Source: Actinomadura luteofluorescens (GTDB taxonomy: Bacteria; Actinomycetota; Actinomycetes; Streptosporangiales; Streptosporangiaceae). Taken from it: 64,000 bases of DNA. The DNA lies in the NCBI RefSeq assembly GCF_013409365.1, contig NZ_JACCBA010000001.1, forward strand, positions 4,092,001-4,156,000. The letters run 5' to 3'. This document shows, one piece after another, positions 53,020 through 61,737 of the stretch (its first letter is position 1; the number at the start of each line of letters is the position of its first letter). The notes beneath the pieces are model-generated. The model saw only the letters and a program-made list of their open reading frames with translations. It was not told the DNA's origin and made no database searches. The translations under genes and the position numbers were made by a program.

Positions 53020-53648
53020 ACCGTTTCTCCCTTGACGACTCCGACCTGCGAACGTCCTGCTCGCGCCGCCGCACCCCCCGACCCCGGTCCGGGGTCGGTC
53101 CGGGCGGGCGGCCGGGGCGGGTCCGGGCGGGCGGACGCCGTTCGGGCGTCCGGCTGCTCGTCCTCGGCCGCGCGGAGCAGGCGGCGGCGCGCGCGGTGCA
53201 GGCGCACCCGCAGCGCCGCCGGCGTGCAGCCGACGACGCGGGCGGCCTCGCGGGGCGTCAGGCCCTGCCAGGCGATGAGGATCAGGATCTCCCGGTCCCC
53301 CTCGGGCAGCGCCGCCATCGCGCGCAGCACCGCCATCCGCTCCGCCACGTCCTCGGCGACGTCGCCCGTCTGGCGCGGCGCCCACCGCCCGAGCTCGGCC
53401 GCGAACGACTCGCGGCGCACCCGCGCCCGGTGCCCGTCGCGCAGCACGTTGCGCGCGACGCCGAGCAGCCACGGCAGCGCCGGGTCCGGGACGTCGGCGA
53501 GCCGCCGCCACGCCACGGCGAAGGTCTCGCTCACCACCTCGTCCGCGACCTGGCCGCCGGCGCGGGCGGCGGCGTAGGCCCACACGCGCTGGCGGCACTC
53601 GTCGTAGATCGCGGTGAAGCGCTGTTCATCGGGGGCCTCGTCTGCCAC
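53016..53648 (-). CDS. ECF-type RNA polymerase sigma factor
   Basis: The 210-residue sigma factor has region 2 (FTAIYDECRQRVWAYAAARA, DEVVSETFAVAWRRLADVPD, LPWLLGVARNVLRDGHRARV) and region 4 (LPEGDREILILIAWQGLTPR, ARVVGCTPAALRVRLHRARR). A Pro/Arg-rich tail of about 45 residues follows. GTG 53648 has GGAGGAG six bases upstream. It is translationally coupled to the membrane protein downstream, the usual ECF plus regulator pair, and is divergent from a response-regulator gene. Confidence 0.94.
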   Translation of the reverse strand: MADEAPDEQRFTAIYDECRQRVWAYAAARAGGQVADEVVSETFAVAWRRLADVPDPALPWLLGVARNVLRDGHRARVRRESFAAELGRWAPRQTGDVAEDVAERMAVLRAMAALPEGDREILILIAWQGLTPREAARVVGCTPAALRVRLHRARRRLLRAAEDEQPDARTASARPDPPRPPARTDPGPGSGGAAARAGRSQVGVVKGETV

Positions 53649-53862
53649 CGCGTGCTCCTCCGTCCGTCCGATCAGGTCATGTCACGGGGTAGTGGCGCGG
53701 GAGGCGGCATCGTTACCGGAAGGGCGGCGGGTTCCTCCGGACGAGCGCCGTTTCGCCGCTCCGCGTGCCCTCCGGGCGCCCGATGCCTCTAACATTTGCT
53801 CGATGGCAAGGGCCTCCCACCTGACATCGACCCGGCCCAGGCCGGACAGAAGGAGCTGAGAC

Positions 53863-55065
53863 ATGGCCGCGATGCCCAGTCGCGGTGCGGAGCGGCTCCT
53901 CGGTGTCGCCGGATCCCCGCACCTCCTTCTCGTCGAGGACGATCCCGGCGACGCCTTCCTGTTCGAGGAGCTCCTGACCGAGGCGCAGCCCGGTCTGCGG
54001 ATCACCGTCGCGGCCACGCTCTCCGAGGCCCTCGCCGCGCTGCGGCCCGACATCCAGTGCGTCATCGTCGACCTGTCCCTCCCAGACGCGCAGGGGCTCG
54101 ACGCCCTCCACCAGGTGCGCGAGCACTCGCCGACCACGGCCGTGCTGGTGCTGACCGGCCTCGCCGACGCGCACGTCGGCGTCGCCGCCGTCGCCGCAGG
54201 CGCCCAGGACTACCTCGTCAAGCAGGACGCGGACGGCGCGCTGCTCACCCGGGCGATCAGCTACGCGATCGAGCGCAAGCGCGCCGACGAGTCCGAGCGG
54301 CAGCTCGTCGAGGCGCGGGCCCTCAGCCGGGAGAACGCCAGGTTGGAGCGCGGCCTGCTGCCCGTGCCGATCCTGCACGACCGGACGCTGCGGCACCACA
54401 CCCGCTACCGGCCCGGACGCGACCGGGCGCTGCTCGGCGGCGACTTCCACGACACCGTCGAGACCTCCGACGGCGCCGTGCACGCCGTCATCGGCGACGT
54501 GAGCGGGCACGGCGCGGACGAGGCGTCCCTCGGCGTCCGGCTCCGCATGGCGTGGCGCACGCTCGTCCTCGGCGGGCACACGGGCTCGCGCCTCCTCGAC
54601 ACCCTCGACACCGTCCTGCAGCACGAGCGGTGGAGCGACGAGATCTTCACGACCGCCTGCATGGTGACGATCGCGCCCGACCGGCGCACCGCCCGGGTGT
54701 ACCGGGCCGGGCACCCGTGCCCCCTGTTCTTCTCGCCGGACGGCGTGGAGGCCCTCCCGGCCGAGCCCCGGGGCCCGGCGCTCGGGCTGCTCCCGGGCGC
54801 CCGGTGGCCCGCCGCCGACCTGGAGCTCGGCGACGAGTGGGGGCTGCTGCTCTACACCGACGGACTGATCGAGGGGGGCGCCGGCGAGGACGGCGGCCAT
54901 CTCGACATGGCGGGCCTGCTGCGCCTCGCCAGGACCGCGCACGAGGAAGGGAGGCGCGGCGACGTGCTCGTCGACGGGCTCATCGCCGAGGCCGAGCGGC
55001 TGAACGGCGACGTCCTCTCCGACGACCTCGCCCTGCTGATGCTGAGCCGGGGGGACGACCGATGA
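53863..55065 (+). CDS. response regulator with SpoIIE-type PP2C phosphatase output
   Basis: The 400-residue protein has a receiver domain (HLLLVEDDPGDAFLFEELLT; phospho-acceptor Asp about residue 70 in CVIVDLSLPDAQG; Lys in DYLVKQDADG), a linker coiled coil, and a SpoIIE phosphatase domain (LLGGDFHDTVETSDGAVHAV, IGDVSGHGADEAS, YTDGLIEGGA, DDLALLML). It should dephosphorylate an anti-anti-sigma factor when phosphorylated by its kinase. ATG 53863 has GGAG upstream. The histidine kinase gene starts inside its stop codon (ATGA), so the pair is co-translated. Confidence 0.95.
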   Translation: MAAMPSRGAERLLGVAGSPHLLLVEDDPGDAFLFEELLTEAQPGLRITVAATLSEALAALRPDIQCVIVDLSLPDAQGLDALHQVREHSPTTAVLVLTGLADAHVGVAAVAAGAQDYLVKQDADGALLTRAISYAIERKRADESERQLVEARALSRENARLERGLLPVPILHDRTLRHHTRYRPGRDRALLGGDFHDTVETSDGAVHAVIGDVSGHGADEASLGVRLRMAWRTLVLGGHTGSRLLDTLDTVLQHERWSDEIFTTACMVTIAPDRRTARVYRAGHPCPLFFSPDGVEALPAEPRGPALGLLPGARWPAADLELGDEWGLLLYTDGLIEGGAGEDGGHLDMAGLLRLARTAHEEGRRGDVLVDGLIAEAERLNGDVLSDDLALLMLSRGDDR

Positions 55066-56759
55066 CCACCGCGAGATCCGCCGAGACCGGCCAGGAGCCG
55101 CGCGCCGCCGGGCCGGGCGCCGTGCTGCCCGGCGCGCAGATCCCCGAGGGGCAGGGGATGGGCCGGGTCCGGCTCGTCCAGATCTACCGGGTCGGCTCCG
55201 CCGTCCTCGGCGCCCTCCTCCTGGCCGCGTTCGTGCAGGCCGGGACGGCGCTGTACGGGAACGAGCAGGCCCGCGACGTCCTGATCGAGCGCGTCGACCC
55301 GGCGACGCTCGAGCAGTTCCGGCTCTCCACCGCCATCACCGGCCAGGACACGGCCATCCGCGCGTACGCCGAGGAGGGCGGGCGCGAGCACGTCGAGCAG
55401 TACCGGTCCGCCGTGCGCCAGGAGGCGGCGTCCGCCGCCCGCATGCGCCGCCTCCTCGCGGAGGTGCCCGGCCACGAGGAGGTCGACCGGCTCCTCGCCA
55501 AGGCGACCGCCGACTCGCGGGCCTGGCGGACCGGGTTCGCCGACCGGGTCGCCGCCGGACCCGGCGGTCAGGGCATCGACCGCGGCGAGAGCCGGCTGGC
55601 GGGCCACCTGCTCGTCCAGGCGCGCGGCGACATGACGCCGCTGCAGGCCGGCATCACCGAACTGCACGAGCGGTCCGCCGCGAAGCTGAACTCCCGCGCG
55701 AGGACCGCCCAGTGGTCCACGTTCGCCGCGCTCGCCATGGTCGTCGTCGCCGCGCTGCTGCTCGCCGTGCTGTTCCGCCGGACCGTGCTGACGCCGGTGT
55801 CGACCCTGACCGGACGCGTCCGCGCCGTCTCGGAGGGCGACTTCGGGCACCGCCTCGACGTCCCCGGCCCGGCGGAGATCAACGAGCTGGCGGCGATCAT
55901 CGACGCGATGCGCGCCCGGATCATCGAGGAGTGGCGCACCAGCGAGGACAAGTCCCGCCGGCTCGACGAGCAGACCGAGGAACTGCGCCGCTCCAACGCC
56001 GAACTGGAGCAGTTCGCCTACGTCGCGAGCCACGACCTCCAGGAGCCGCTGCGCAAGGTCGCCAGTTTCTGCCAGATGCTCGAACGCCGGTACGGCGACA
56101 AGCTCGACGACCGCGGACGGCAGTACATCGCGTTCGCCGTGGACGGCGCCAAGCGCATGCAGGCCCTGATCAACGACCTGCTGAGCTTCTCCCGCGTGGG
56201 CCGGATGTCGCGCCCCGAGGACTCCGTCGACCTCGACGACGTCGTCCGGCAGGCGCTGGACAACCTCTCCACGCTCTGCGAGGAGACCGGCGCCGAGGTG
56301 GACGTGGCGGAGCTGCCCGACGTGGCCGGGGACCGCACCCAGCTGGTCCAGCTGTTCCAGAACCTCGTCGGAAACGCGATCAAGTTCCGCCGGGAGGGCG
56401 TGCCGCCGCGCGTCACCATCGACGTCCGCCGCACCGGGGACGAGTGGGAGTTCGGCTGCTCCGACAACGGGATCGGCATCGACCCCCGCTACGCCGACCG
56501 GATCTTCCTCATCTTCCAGCGGCTGCACTCGCGCGAGGAGTACACCGGCACGGGGATCGGCCTGGCCCTGTGCAAGAAGATCGTCGAGTACCACGGCGGA
56601 CGCATCTGGCTCGCCGCCGGCGAGCACGCCGAGCCGGACGCGGAGGCCGCCACCGGGACCACCTTCCGGTGGACGCTGCCCGCCCAGCCGTCGGCCGGTA
56701 CAGAAGAGGACGGCGAGGAAAGCACCGGAGACCAGGTCGACCGCCCCCAGGCGACCTGA
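55062..56759 (+). CDS. sensor histidine kinase
   Basis: The 565-residue kinase has membrane helices at about 43-66 and 219-240 flanking an extracytoplasmic CHASE3-like domain, then HAMP (TGRVRAVSEGDFGHRLDVPG), a coiled coil, HisKA with His in YVASHDLQEPLRKVASFCQM (about residue 323), and HATPase with QNLVGNAIKFRREG, DNGIGIDPRYADRIF and GTGIGLALCKKIVEYHGG. It resembles bacteriophytochrome-like kinases without the photosensor. It overlaps the upstream phosphatase gene by four bases and is almost certainly its partner. Confidence 0.95.
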   Translation: MTTARSAETGQEPRAAGPGAVLPGAQIPEGQGMGRVRLVQIYRVGSAVLGALLLAAFVQAGTALYGNEQARDVLIERVDPATLEQFRLSTAITGQDTAIRAYAEEGGREHVEQYRSAVRQEAASAARMRRLLAEVPGHEEVDRLLAKATADSRAWRTGFADRVAAGPGGQGIDRGESRLAGHLLVQARGDMTPLQAGITELHERSAAKLNSRARTAQWSTFAALAMVVVAALLLAVLFRRTVLTPVSTLTGRVRAVSEGDFGHRLDVPGPAEINELAAIIDAMRARIIEEWRTSEDKSRRLDEQTEELRRSNAELEQFAYVASHDLQEPLRKVASFCQMLERRYGDKLDDRGRQYIAFAVDGAKRMQALINDLLSFSRVGRMSRPEDSVDLDDVVRQALDNLSTLCEETGAEVDVAELPDVAGDRTQLVQLFQNLVGNAIKFRREGVPPRVTIDVRRTGDEWEFGCSDNGIGIDPRYADRIFLIFQRLHSREEYTGTGIGLALCKKIVEYHGGRIWLAAGEHAEPDAEAATGTTFRWTLPAQPSAGTEEDGEESTGDQVDRPQAT

Positions 56760-56820
56760 CCAGGGCCGTCGGGACGGTCGGCTTCGCGCTTCTGCCGGAG
56801 CGGCGGTTCGGTGGGGATCG

Positions 56821-58002
56821 TCAGGCTTCCGGGCCGGTCTTCCCGGCCTCCGCGTCCCGGCCCGTCCAGTCGACGCACACGATCACGGCGTCGTCGGACG
56901 GCTCGGTGCCCCCGTGGAAGCCGACGTAGTGCCGGATCATGGTGCGGACGGCCTCGGGCGGATCCTGCAACCGGGTGGCGCGCATCGCCTGGGGCAGTCC
57001 GGCGTCCCCGTAGAGGACTCCGGCGGGCGACCGGGCGCCGTGCACGCCGTCGCTGACGATGACCAGCCGGTCGCCCGGCTCGACGGCGAACTCCTGGGGC
57101 ACGTAGCGGGTGTCGCCGAACATGCCGAGCGGCATCTGCGCCTCGAACGCGATCCGCTCCGTGGCGCCGTCCCGCATCCGGCTGATCACCGGTGAGCCCG
57201 CGTCGATGACCCGGACCCTCCCGTCGGTGAGCTCGAACTCCAGCAGCAGCGCGTCCACGAGCCGCTCGCCCCGGTGCCGTCCGAACACCGCCTCGTCGGC
57301 GAGCTCGGCCTGCTCGACGATGTCACCGCCGGACCGGCGGGCGTTGCGCAGCGCGCTGATCGCCAGATGGGTGAGCTCCGCCGACTCCGTGCCCGACCCC
57401 ATCCCGTTGCTGACGGTCAGCGTGAACCGGTCGGCGGACGTGGCCCAGTCGAACGCGTCGCCCCACACGGCGTACGCGGGCTCCAGCTGGCCCGCGAACC
57501 AGAGCTCGGACGCCCGGTAGGCGGGCGCCGGCAGCAGGTCCCACTGCATCTCGGCGGCCAGGGTCAACCGCGTCCGCCGCCGCAGGCGCCGGTACCGGTC
57601 GGTGGCCTCGTCGGCGATCTTGAGGGCGCGGGCGAGCACGCCGGCGAAGTCGTCGAGCCAGGGCGGCCCGCCGTCCGGAAGCCGCACCGACAGGATCCCG
57701 ATCCGCTCCCCCTTCACGGTCAGCGGCAGGTGGGCGAGCCCGCCCCCGTCCTCCTGGACGGGCCGCTGCGACGCGAACGCCCGGCCCGGCGCCGTGTTGT
57801 CCACGGGGACGTCGTCGCCGGTGGAGAGCGTCCGGACGAGGAACGTCTGCCGGTAGTCGATCATCAGGACCTCGGTGTCCGCGCCGCCGGCGTGCCGGTC
57901 GAGCAGGTCGGCCGCGACGGCGATGACATCGTTCGGCGGAGCCGCCCAGATCGCCTTCCTGACCGCCTCGAACGGCCCGTCATCCCCGCGTGCACCATGC
58001 AT
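56821..58002 (-). CDS. GAF and SpoIIE-type (PP2C-like) protein with altered metal motif
   Basis: The 393-residue protein has a GAF-like sensor half (VLMIDYRQTFLVRTLSTGDD to about 150) and a PP2C/SpoIIE half (QLEPAYAVWGDAFDWATSAD, IDAGSPVISRMRD, VIVSDGVHGARSP, EPSDDAVIVCVDW). The usual GDxxGHG metal motif reads SNGMGSG (about residue 198), losing an Asp and a His. The enzyme may be weak or act as a binding protein. It is divergent from the MarR gene and converges on the histidine kinase. Confidence 0.88.
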   Translation of the reverse strand: MHGARGDDGPFEAVRKAIWAAPPNDVIAVAADLLDRHAGGADTEVLMIDYRQTFLVRTLSTGDDVPVDNTAPGRAFASQRPVQEDGGGLAHLPLTVKGERIGILSVRLPDGGPPWLDDFAGVLARALKIADEATDRYRRLRRRTRLTLAAEMQWDLLPAPAYRASELWFAGQLEPAYAVWGDAFDWATSADRFTLTVSNGMGSGTESAELTHLAISALRNARRSGGDIVEQAELADEAVFGRHRGERLVDALLLEFELTDGRVRVIDAGSPVISRMRDGATERIAFEAQMPLGMFGDTRYVPQEFAVEPGDRLVIVSDGVHGARSPAGVLYGDAGLPQAMRATRLQDPPEAVRTMIRHYVGFHGGTEPSDDAVIVCVDWTGRDAEAGKTGPEA

Positions 58003-58097
58003 CTCGATCCTCGCCTCGTCGCCGCACGGCCCCGGCGGCCGGCGGACCCGCAGGTCCCGGGATGCCGTGGGCGACGTCGTGTGTAACAGTGGAGGGC

Positions 58098-58571
58098 ATG
58101 GTGGCCACGTCGGGTGAGGACGCCGCGGAGTACGCGGCCGCGCTCGACGATGCGGCCTCCACCCTGTTGAACGTGTGGTCGCGCGCCCACAATGCCCCGG
58201 ATGTCCCTATTCCGTCCACGCAACTGCGCGCGCTGTTCGTCCTGGAGCGGGGGCCCGTCAACATCAGCAGGCTCGCGGGCGAGCTCGGCGCGCTGGTGTC
58301 GTCGGCGAGCCGGCTGTGCGACCGGCTGGAGGCGGCCGGGCTGCTCACGCGCGACCCGGGACGCGACCGGCGCCAGGTCACCGTCCGGCTGAGCAGCGAC
58401 GGGCAGGCGCTCCTCGACCGGCTCCGGCTGCGGCGGCGCGAGAACCTCACCCGCGTGCTGGCCGAGATGCCGGCGGCCGCGCAGGCCGCGCTGCTGTGGG
58501 GGCTCACCGAGTTCCACGAGGCGGCCACCCGCCCGGACGACGACGGCGGTTCCCTCTCGATGCTCGCGTGA
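58098..58571 (+). CDS. MarR-family transcriptional regulator
   Basis: The 157-residue winged-helix protein has STQLRALFVLERGPVNISRL, AGELGALVSSASRLCDRLEA and the wing LLTRDPGRDRRQVTVRLSSD, the MarR pattern. ATG 58098 or GTG 58101 follow GGAGGG closely; the latter has better spacing. It is divergent from the GAF/SpoIIE gene across a gap of about 95 bases, so it may control that gene. Ligand is unknown. Confidence 0.9.
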   Translation: MVATSGEDAAEYAAALDDAASTLLNVWSRAHNAPDVPIPSTQLRALFVLERGPVNISRLAGELGALVSSASRLCDRLEAAGLLTRDPGRDRRQVTVRLSSDGQALLDRLRLRRRENLTRVLAEMPAAAQAALLWGLTEFHEAATRPDDDGGSLSMLA

Positions 58572-58722
58572 ACTGTCCATGAAATCCGTTTTCCCCGAAA
58601 AGTCGTGACCCTCCGCAAAGCGCCTTCCAAATGGAGCATTTTCAACATTTACAGCAGCCGACTCGGGAGCGTTTTCGCCATTCTCGATACGGCCGCCTTC
58701 ACCACTACTAACATCCCCGCTC

Positions 58723-59532
58723 ATGGCGACCATACGTGCCCCTCGGCATTCCCTGCGCGCCGTCACCGCGGGCGGGATCACCGCTGCCGTGCTCCTCTCC
58801 GCCGGCGGATGCGGCGGCTCCTCCTCCGGGCACGGCACGGCGTCGGCCGCCGGGACCAAGGGCGGGCAGGCCGCGCCCGCCAAGGTCCCTGAGGCCACGA
58901 CCTACACGAACCTCAGCGGCGCCCCGGCCGACCCCACGCCCGACGGCGCCACCGACGGCCTCGTCGTGCACCCCACCAGCCCGGCGCCCGTGTTCGACCG
59001 CCCGGCCGGTCACCGCTTCGCCACCCTTCCCGTCGCCGAGCTCGGCGGCCCCACCTGGGTGCCCGTGGTGGAGACCTCGGGCGACTGGCGGAGGGTGCTC
59101 CTGCCGAGCCGTCCCAACGGGGCGACCGGCTGGGTTCCCGGCACCGCGCTGAAGACCGCGCACACCCCCTACACCGTCCGCGTCGACCTCACCCGCAGAC
59201 GCCTCGTCCTGGAGAGGTCCGCGCGCCCGGTGGGCCACTGGCCCGTCGCGACCGGCGACGCCAAGACCCCGACGCCGACCGGCCGGACGTTCGTCATGGC
59301 GACGCTCGCCCCGGCCAAGAAGACGCCGAGTCCCATCGTCCTGCCACTCGGTACCCACTCGGCGACCCTCGACACCTTCGGCGGCGGTCCCGGCACCGTC
59401 GCACTCCACGGCTGGCCCGACACCTCGGTGTTCGGCAAGGCCGTCACGCACGGCTGCGTGCGCGTACCCGCGGACGCCTTGAAGGCGCTGTCCCGGGTGC
59501 CGCTCGGTTCCCTGGTGTTCATCACGGCCTGA
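58723..59532 (+). CDS. L,D-transpeptidase (YkuD) lipoprotein
   Basis: The 269-residue protein has a lipoprotein-type signal ending ITAAVLLSAGGCGGSSSG, an SH3-like segment (FDRPAGHRFATLPVAELGGP) and a YkuD domain (YTVRVDLTRRRLVLERSARP, TVALHGWPDTSVFGKAVTHG) with catalytic Cys in HGCVRVP near residue 248. It makes 3-3 cross-links in peptidoglycan outside the cell. ATG 58723 has no ribosome site, so the gene may be leaderless. The 150 bases upstream are relatively AT-rich. Confidence 0.93.
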   Translation: MATIRAPRHSLRAVTAGGITAAVLLSAGGCGGSSSGHGTASAAGTKGGQAAPAKVPEATTYTNLSGAPADPTPDGATDGLVVHPTSPAPVFDRPAGHRFATLPVAELGGPTWVPVVETSGDWRRVLLPSRPNGATGWVPGTALKTAHTPYTVRVDLTRRRLVLERSARPVGHWPVATGDAKTPTPTGRTFVMATLAPAKKTPSPIVLPLGTHSATLDTFGGGPGTVALHGWPDTSVFGKAVTHGCVRVPADALKALSRVPLGSLVFITA

Positions 59533-59577
59533 CCGGCCGGCACCACCTCAAGCCCTCACGAGAATCGGAGTACGTTC

Positions 59578-60234
59578 ATGCGTCACAACCATGCCGCCAA
59601 ACGGTTCGCCACGGCCGGGCTGCTCGCCGCCGGCCTCACCGCGGCCGCCGTCCCCGCCCCGGCGTTCGCCGCCGCCCCCGGCAGCGAAGGCTCGGCGTAC
59701 GGGCTGACCGTGACCGGGCCGATCGCCGTCCCGCCGGTGCCCGCCGTCTCCTCCAGCACCGGCCGCGTCAGCAAGAGCCTCCTGCGCGAGGACCGCACCA
59801 AGCTGGTCAAGGCGTCCGCGCTGGACGTCGACGCCTCCGCCGCCCGCGCCCGCTCCGCGGTCGCGCACCTGTCCGTCCCGTCCGCGAAGCTGCTGGCCGA
59901 CGCCGTCACCGCCAAGTGCACCGCCGGACAGGGCGGCGCCCACCTCGCCCGCGCCACGCTCGCCGGAAAGCACCTGGACTCCACCCCGCCGCCCAACACC
60001 ACCGTCCCCGTCGACGTGGACGGCCTCGGCCGGACGGCCCTCGTCCTCAACAAGCAGCAGCGCATGGCCGACGGCCGCCTCGCCGTCACCGGCATGGAAC
60101 TGGCCCTGCCCGGCAACAAGGGCGCCATCCGGGTCGCGTCCGCCACCTGCGGCAAGCCCGCCGGCCCGGCGCACGGCCCGTCCGAGGCCCCCGCGCCGAA
60201 GCCCGTCAAGCACGACCTCCCGGTCACCGGCTGA
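59578..60234 (+). CDS. secreted protein ending in LPVTG
   Basis: The 218-residue protein has a signal peptide (FATAGLLAAGLTAAAVPAPAFA) and a beta-rich body (YGLTVTGPIAVPPVPAVSSS; TTVPVDVDGLGRTALVLNKQ; MELALPGNKGAIRVASATCG) resembling choice-of-anchor proteins. It ends KHDLPVTG followed directly by the stop. LPVTG is a sortase-type motif, but the hydrophobic anchor and basic tail are missing, and the downstream sequence is a terminator rather than a lost tail. ATG 59578 follows a weak site. Probably secreted. Confidence 0.78.
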   Translation: MRHNHAAKRFATAGLLAAGLTAAAVPAPAFAAAPGSEGSAYGLTVTGPIAVPPVPAVSSSTGRVSKSLLREDRTKLVKASALDVDASAARARSAVAHLSVPSAKLLADAVTAKCTAGQGGAHLARATLAGKHLDSTPPPNTTVPVDVDGLGRTALVLNKQQRMADGRLAVTGMELALPGNKGAIRVASATCGKPAGPAHGPSEAPAPKPVKHDLPVTG

Positions 60235-60251
60235 CCGGCGTCCCGAGCCGC

Positions 60252-60279
60252 GGCCCGGCGGGCACCAGCCCGCCGGGCC
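60252..60279. terminator. bidirectional terminator
   Basis: ggcccggcggg (60252-60262) and cccgccgggcc (60269-60279) pair over 11 bp around caccag between convergent genes. Confidence 0.82.
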
Positions 60280-60290
60280 GTTCCATGCCG

Positions 60291-60704
60291 TCAGCTCGCC
60301 AGCGACTTCTCGAAATGCACGATCGACCCGTTCCGGTGAGCGCGCCCGGCGATCTGAACCCCCTCCGTGAACGCCCGCATCAACCGAAGTCCCCGCCCGT
60401 GCTCGGCCAGCGGCGGCGCCTCCACGCGCTCCCACGCCGCGGCCCCGTCAGCCCCGTCCGCCGTGCCCCCGTCGATGACGTCCACGACGCATCTCGCGCC
60501 GTCCATCCGCGCCCGGACCTCGTACTCCATTCCGGCCGCGGCATGCTGAATGACGTTCGCGCACGCCTCGCCCAGCGCGAGCGCGATATCGGCACGGACC
60601 TCGGAACCCACTCCGAGCCCGCGGAGAGAGGCGTCGAGCGTGTGCCGCACCAGCGGTGCGCTCTCTGCGTTCCTCGGCAGGGTCATTTCAAGAACGACCT
60701 CCAT
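60291..60704 (-). CDS. RsbW-type ATP-binding protein
   Basis: The 137-residue GHKL ATPase has MEVVLEMTLPRNAESAPLVR, N box GEACANVIQHAAAGMEYEVR, DVIDGGTADG and AEHGRGLRLMRAFTEGVQIA. It is close to the 15540-15980 protein along its whole length (same head, N box and G2 box), so they are paralogues that probably share or divide STAS-domain partners. ATG 60704 is chosen because GGAGG lies about nine bases upstream; a frame from 60731 is longer. Confidence 0.88.
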   Translation of the reverse strand: MEVVLEMTLPRNAESAPLVRHTLDASLRGLGVGSEVRADIALALGEACANVIQHAAAGMEYEVRARMDGARCVVDVIDGGTADGADGAAAWERVEAPPLAEHGRGLRLMRAFTEGVQIAGRAHRNGSIVHFEKSLAS

Positions 60705-60831
60705 GCCAATCGCCTCCGTTCCCTCTAGCACACAGATTTCCCACAGCTAACGGAGAGAAACTCTTTGGCGCATATTGCGATGCCCCCTCCTGCGGCCGAC
60801 CAGCGTCGTGGAGGTGCGGCCCTTGTGCCCT

Positions 60832-61209
60832 TTACTCGTCCGCGTTACCCGCCAGGTGCCGAGCGGCGGCGACCTGGTCCTTGTCGAGGCCCTGGTAGTC
60901 GCTGCGGCGGTTCTGTTCGGCCTGGTCTTCGATCCACTTGCCGTGCGCCTCCCACGCGGCCTGCTTGCTGACGCCCATCGCGCCGCCGATCTGGGCCCAC
61001 GACGCGCCCGCGCGGCGGGCCGAGCGGACGGCGAGCTGCCGGCCGTAGACCGCCTTACGCGCGATCACCTCGCCGAGCGCGAGGAGTTCGAGGACCTCCT
61101 CGCGCCGGAGCGGCGGTTCCCCCACGGCGTCCTGGACCCACAGCTCGTCGTACCGGGCCGCCGCGCTCGTCAGCGTGATGTCTCGTTCGATCCCATCTGG
61201 AGTGACCAT
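60832..61209 (-). CDS. small helix-turn-helix-like protein
   Basis: The 125-residue cytoplasmic protein has a basic helix VYGRQLAVRSARRAGASWAQ followed by GGAMGVSKQAAWEAHGKW, a clear helix-turn-helix (about 63-92), and a charged tail. It may be a small DNA-binding regulator. ATG 61209 has no ribosome site and lies just after TTGAC boxes, which fits leaderless transcription. It is 47 bases from the DUF1801 gene on the same strand. Confidence 0.7.
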   Translation of the reverse strand: MVTPDGIERDITLTSAAARYDELWVQDAVGEPPLRREEVLELLALGEVIARKAVYGRQLAVRSARRAGASWAQIGGAMGVSKQAAWEAHGKWIEDQAEQNRRSDYQGLDKDQVAAARHLAGNADE

Positions 61210-61224
61210 GATGCGAGTGTGCGC

Positions 61225-61256
61225 GTCAAGTGATCCTGACGTCAAGGTCCCTTGAC
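61225..61256 (-). promoter_or_regulatory. repeated CTTGAC boxes before the helix-turn-helix gene
   Basis: On the minus strand CTTGAC occurs at 61246-61241 and 61230-61225, and a facing GTCAAG at 61256-61251 makes an inverted repeat with the first (gtcaag-ggac-cttgac). A TTGACG box could serve as a -35 element for a leaderless message starting near the ATG at 61209. Confidence 0.35.
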
Positions 61257-61616
61257 CTACTTCTCCAGGTCGCGTCCCTGCTTGAGCCAGCCGGCGAACA
61301 GGTCGGCGTCGACGTCGTCCGGACCGCGCAGCTTCACACCGGCCATCTGCCTGGACATGGCCTCCAGGCGGCCTGAGCCGTCCTCGATCAGCTGGCCCTT
61401 CCAGAAACCGAACGTCACATGCTTGGGATACGCCTTCAGGAAGCACACCGGCTTCTGCCCCGGCTTGTCCCCGAGGCTCCAGGTCGGCTGGCCGTGCCAC
61501 AGCGCGGGCTCGACTCCCATCGCCTCGCCGACCACCGCGAGGGCCTTCTCCAAGACGTCCCGCAGTCCCTCCGGGACGTCCGCCACGTACTCCTGGACAT
61601 TCGCGTGCTTACCCAT
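61257..61616 (-). CDS. DUF1801 domain-containing protein
   Basis: The 119-residue protein has VQEYVADVPEGLRDVLEKAL at the start and WSLGDKPGQKPVCFLKAYPK and VTFGFWKGQLIEDGSGRLEA later, the YdhG-like DUF1801 fold (iron-chaperone-like). Function in actinobacteria is not established. ATG 61616 has a GAGAGGGG site upstream. It may share a message with the helix-turn-helix gene, although that gene also seems to have its own promoter. Confidence 0.88.
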   Translation of the reverse strand: MGKHANVQEYVADVPEGLRDVLEKALAVVGEAMGVEPALWHGQPTWSLGDKPGQKPVCFLKAYPKHVTFGFWKGQLIEDGSGRLEAMSRQMAGVKLRGPDDVDADLFAGWLKQGRDLEK

Positions 61617-61737
61617 CTCGATCCCCTCTCGTCACCAACGCGTCGCCCGGCGGACGAGCGGATCGACAATCGGGAGAGATTTCTTGCCTGTGGCGTGGGT
61701 CACTTGACCCCGGGGAGGCGCCGGGCAGACTGGGGCC

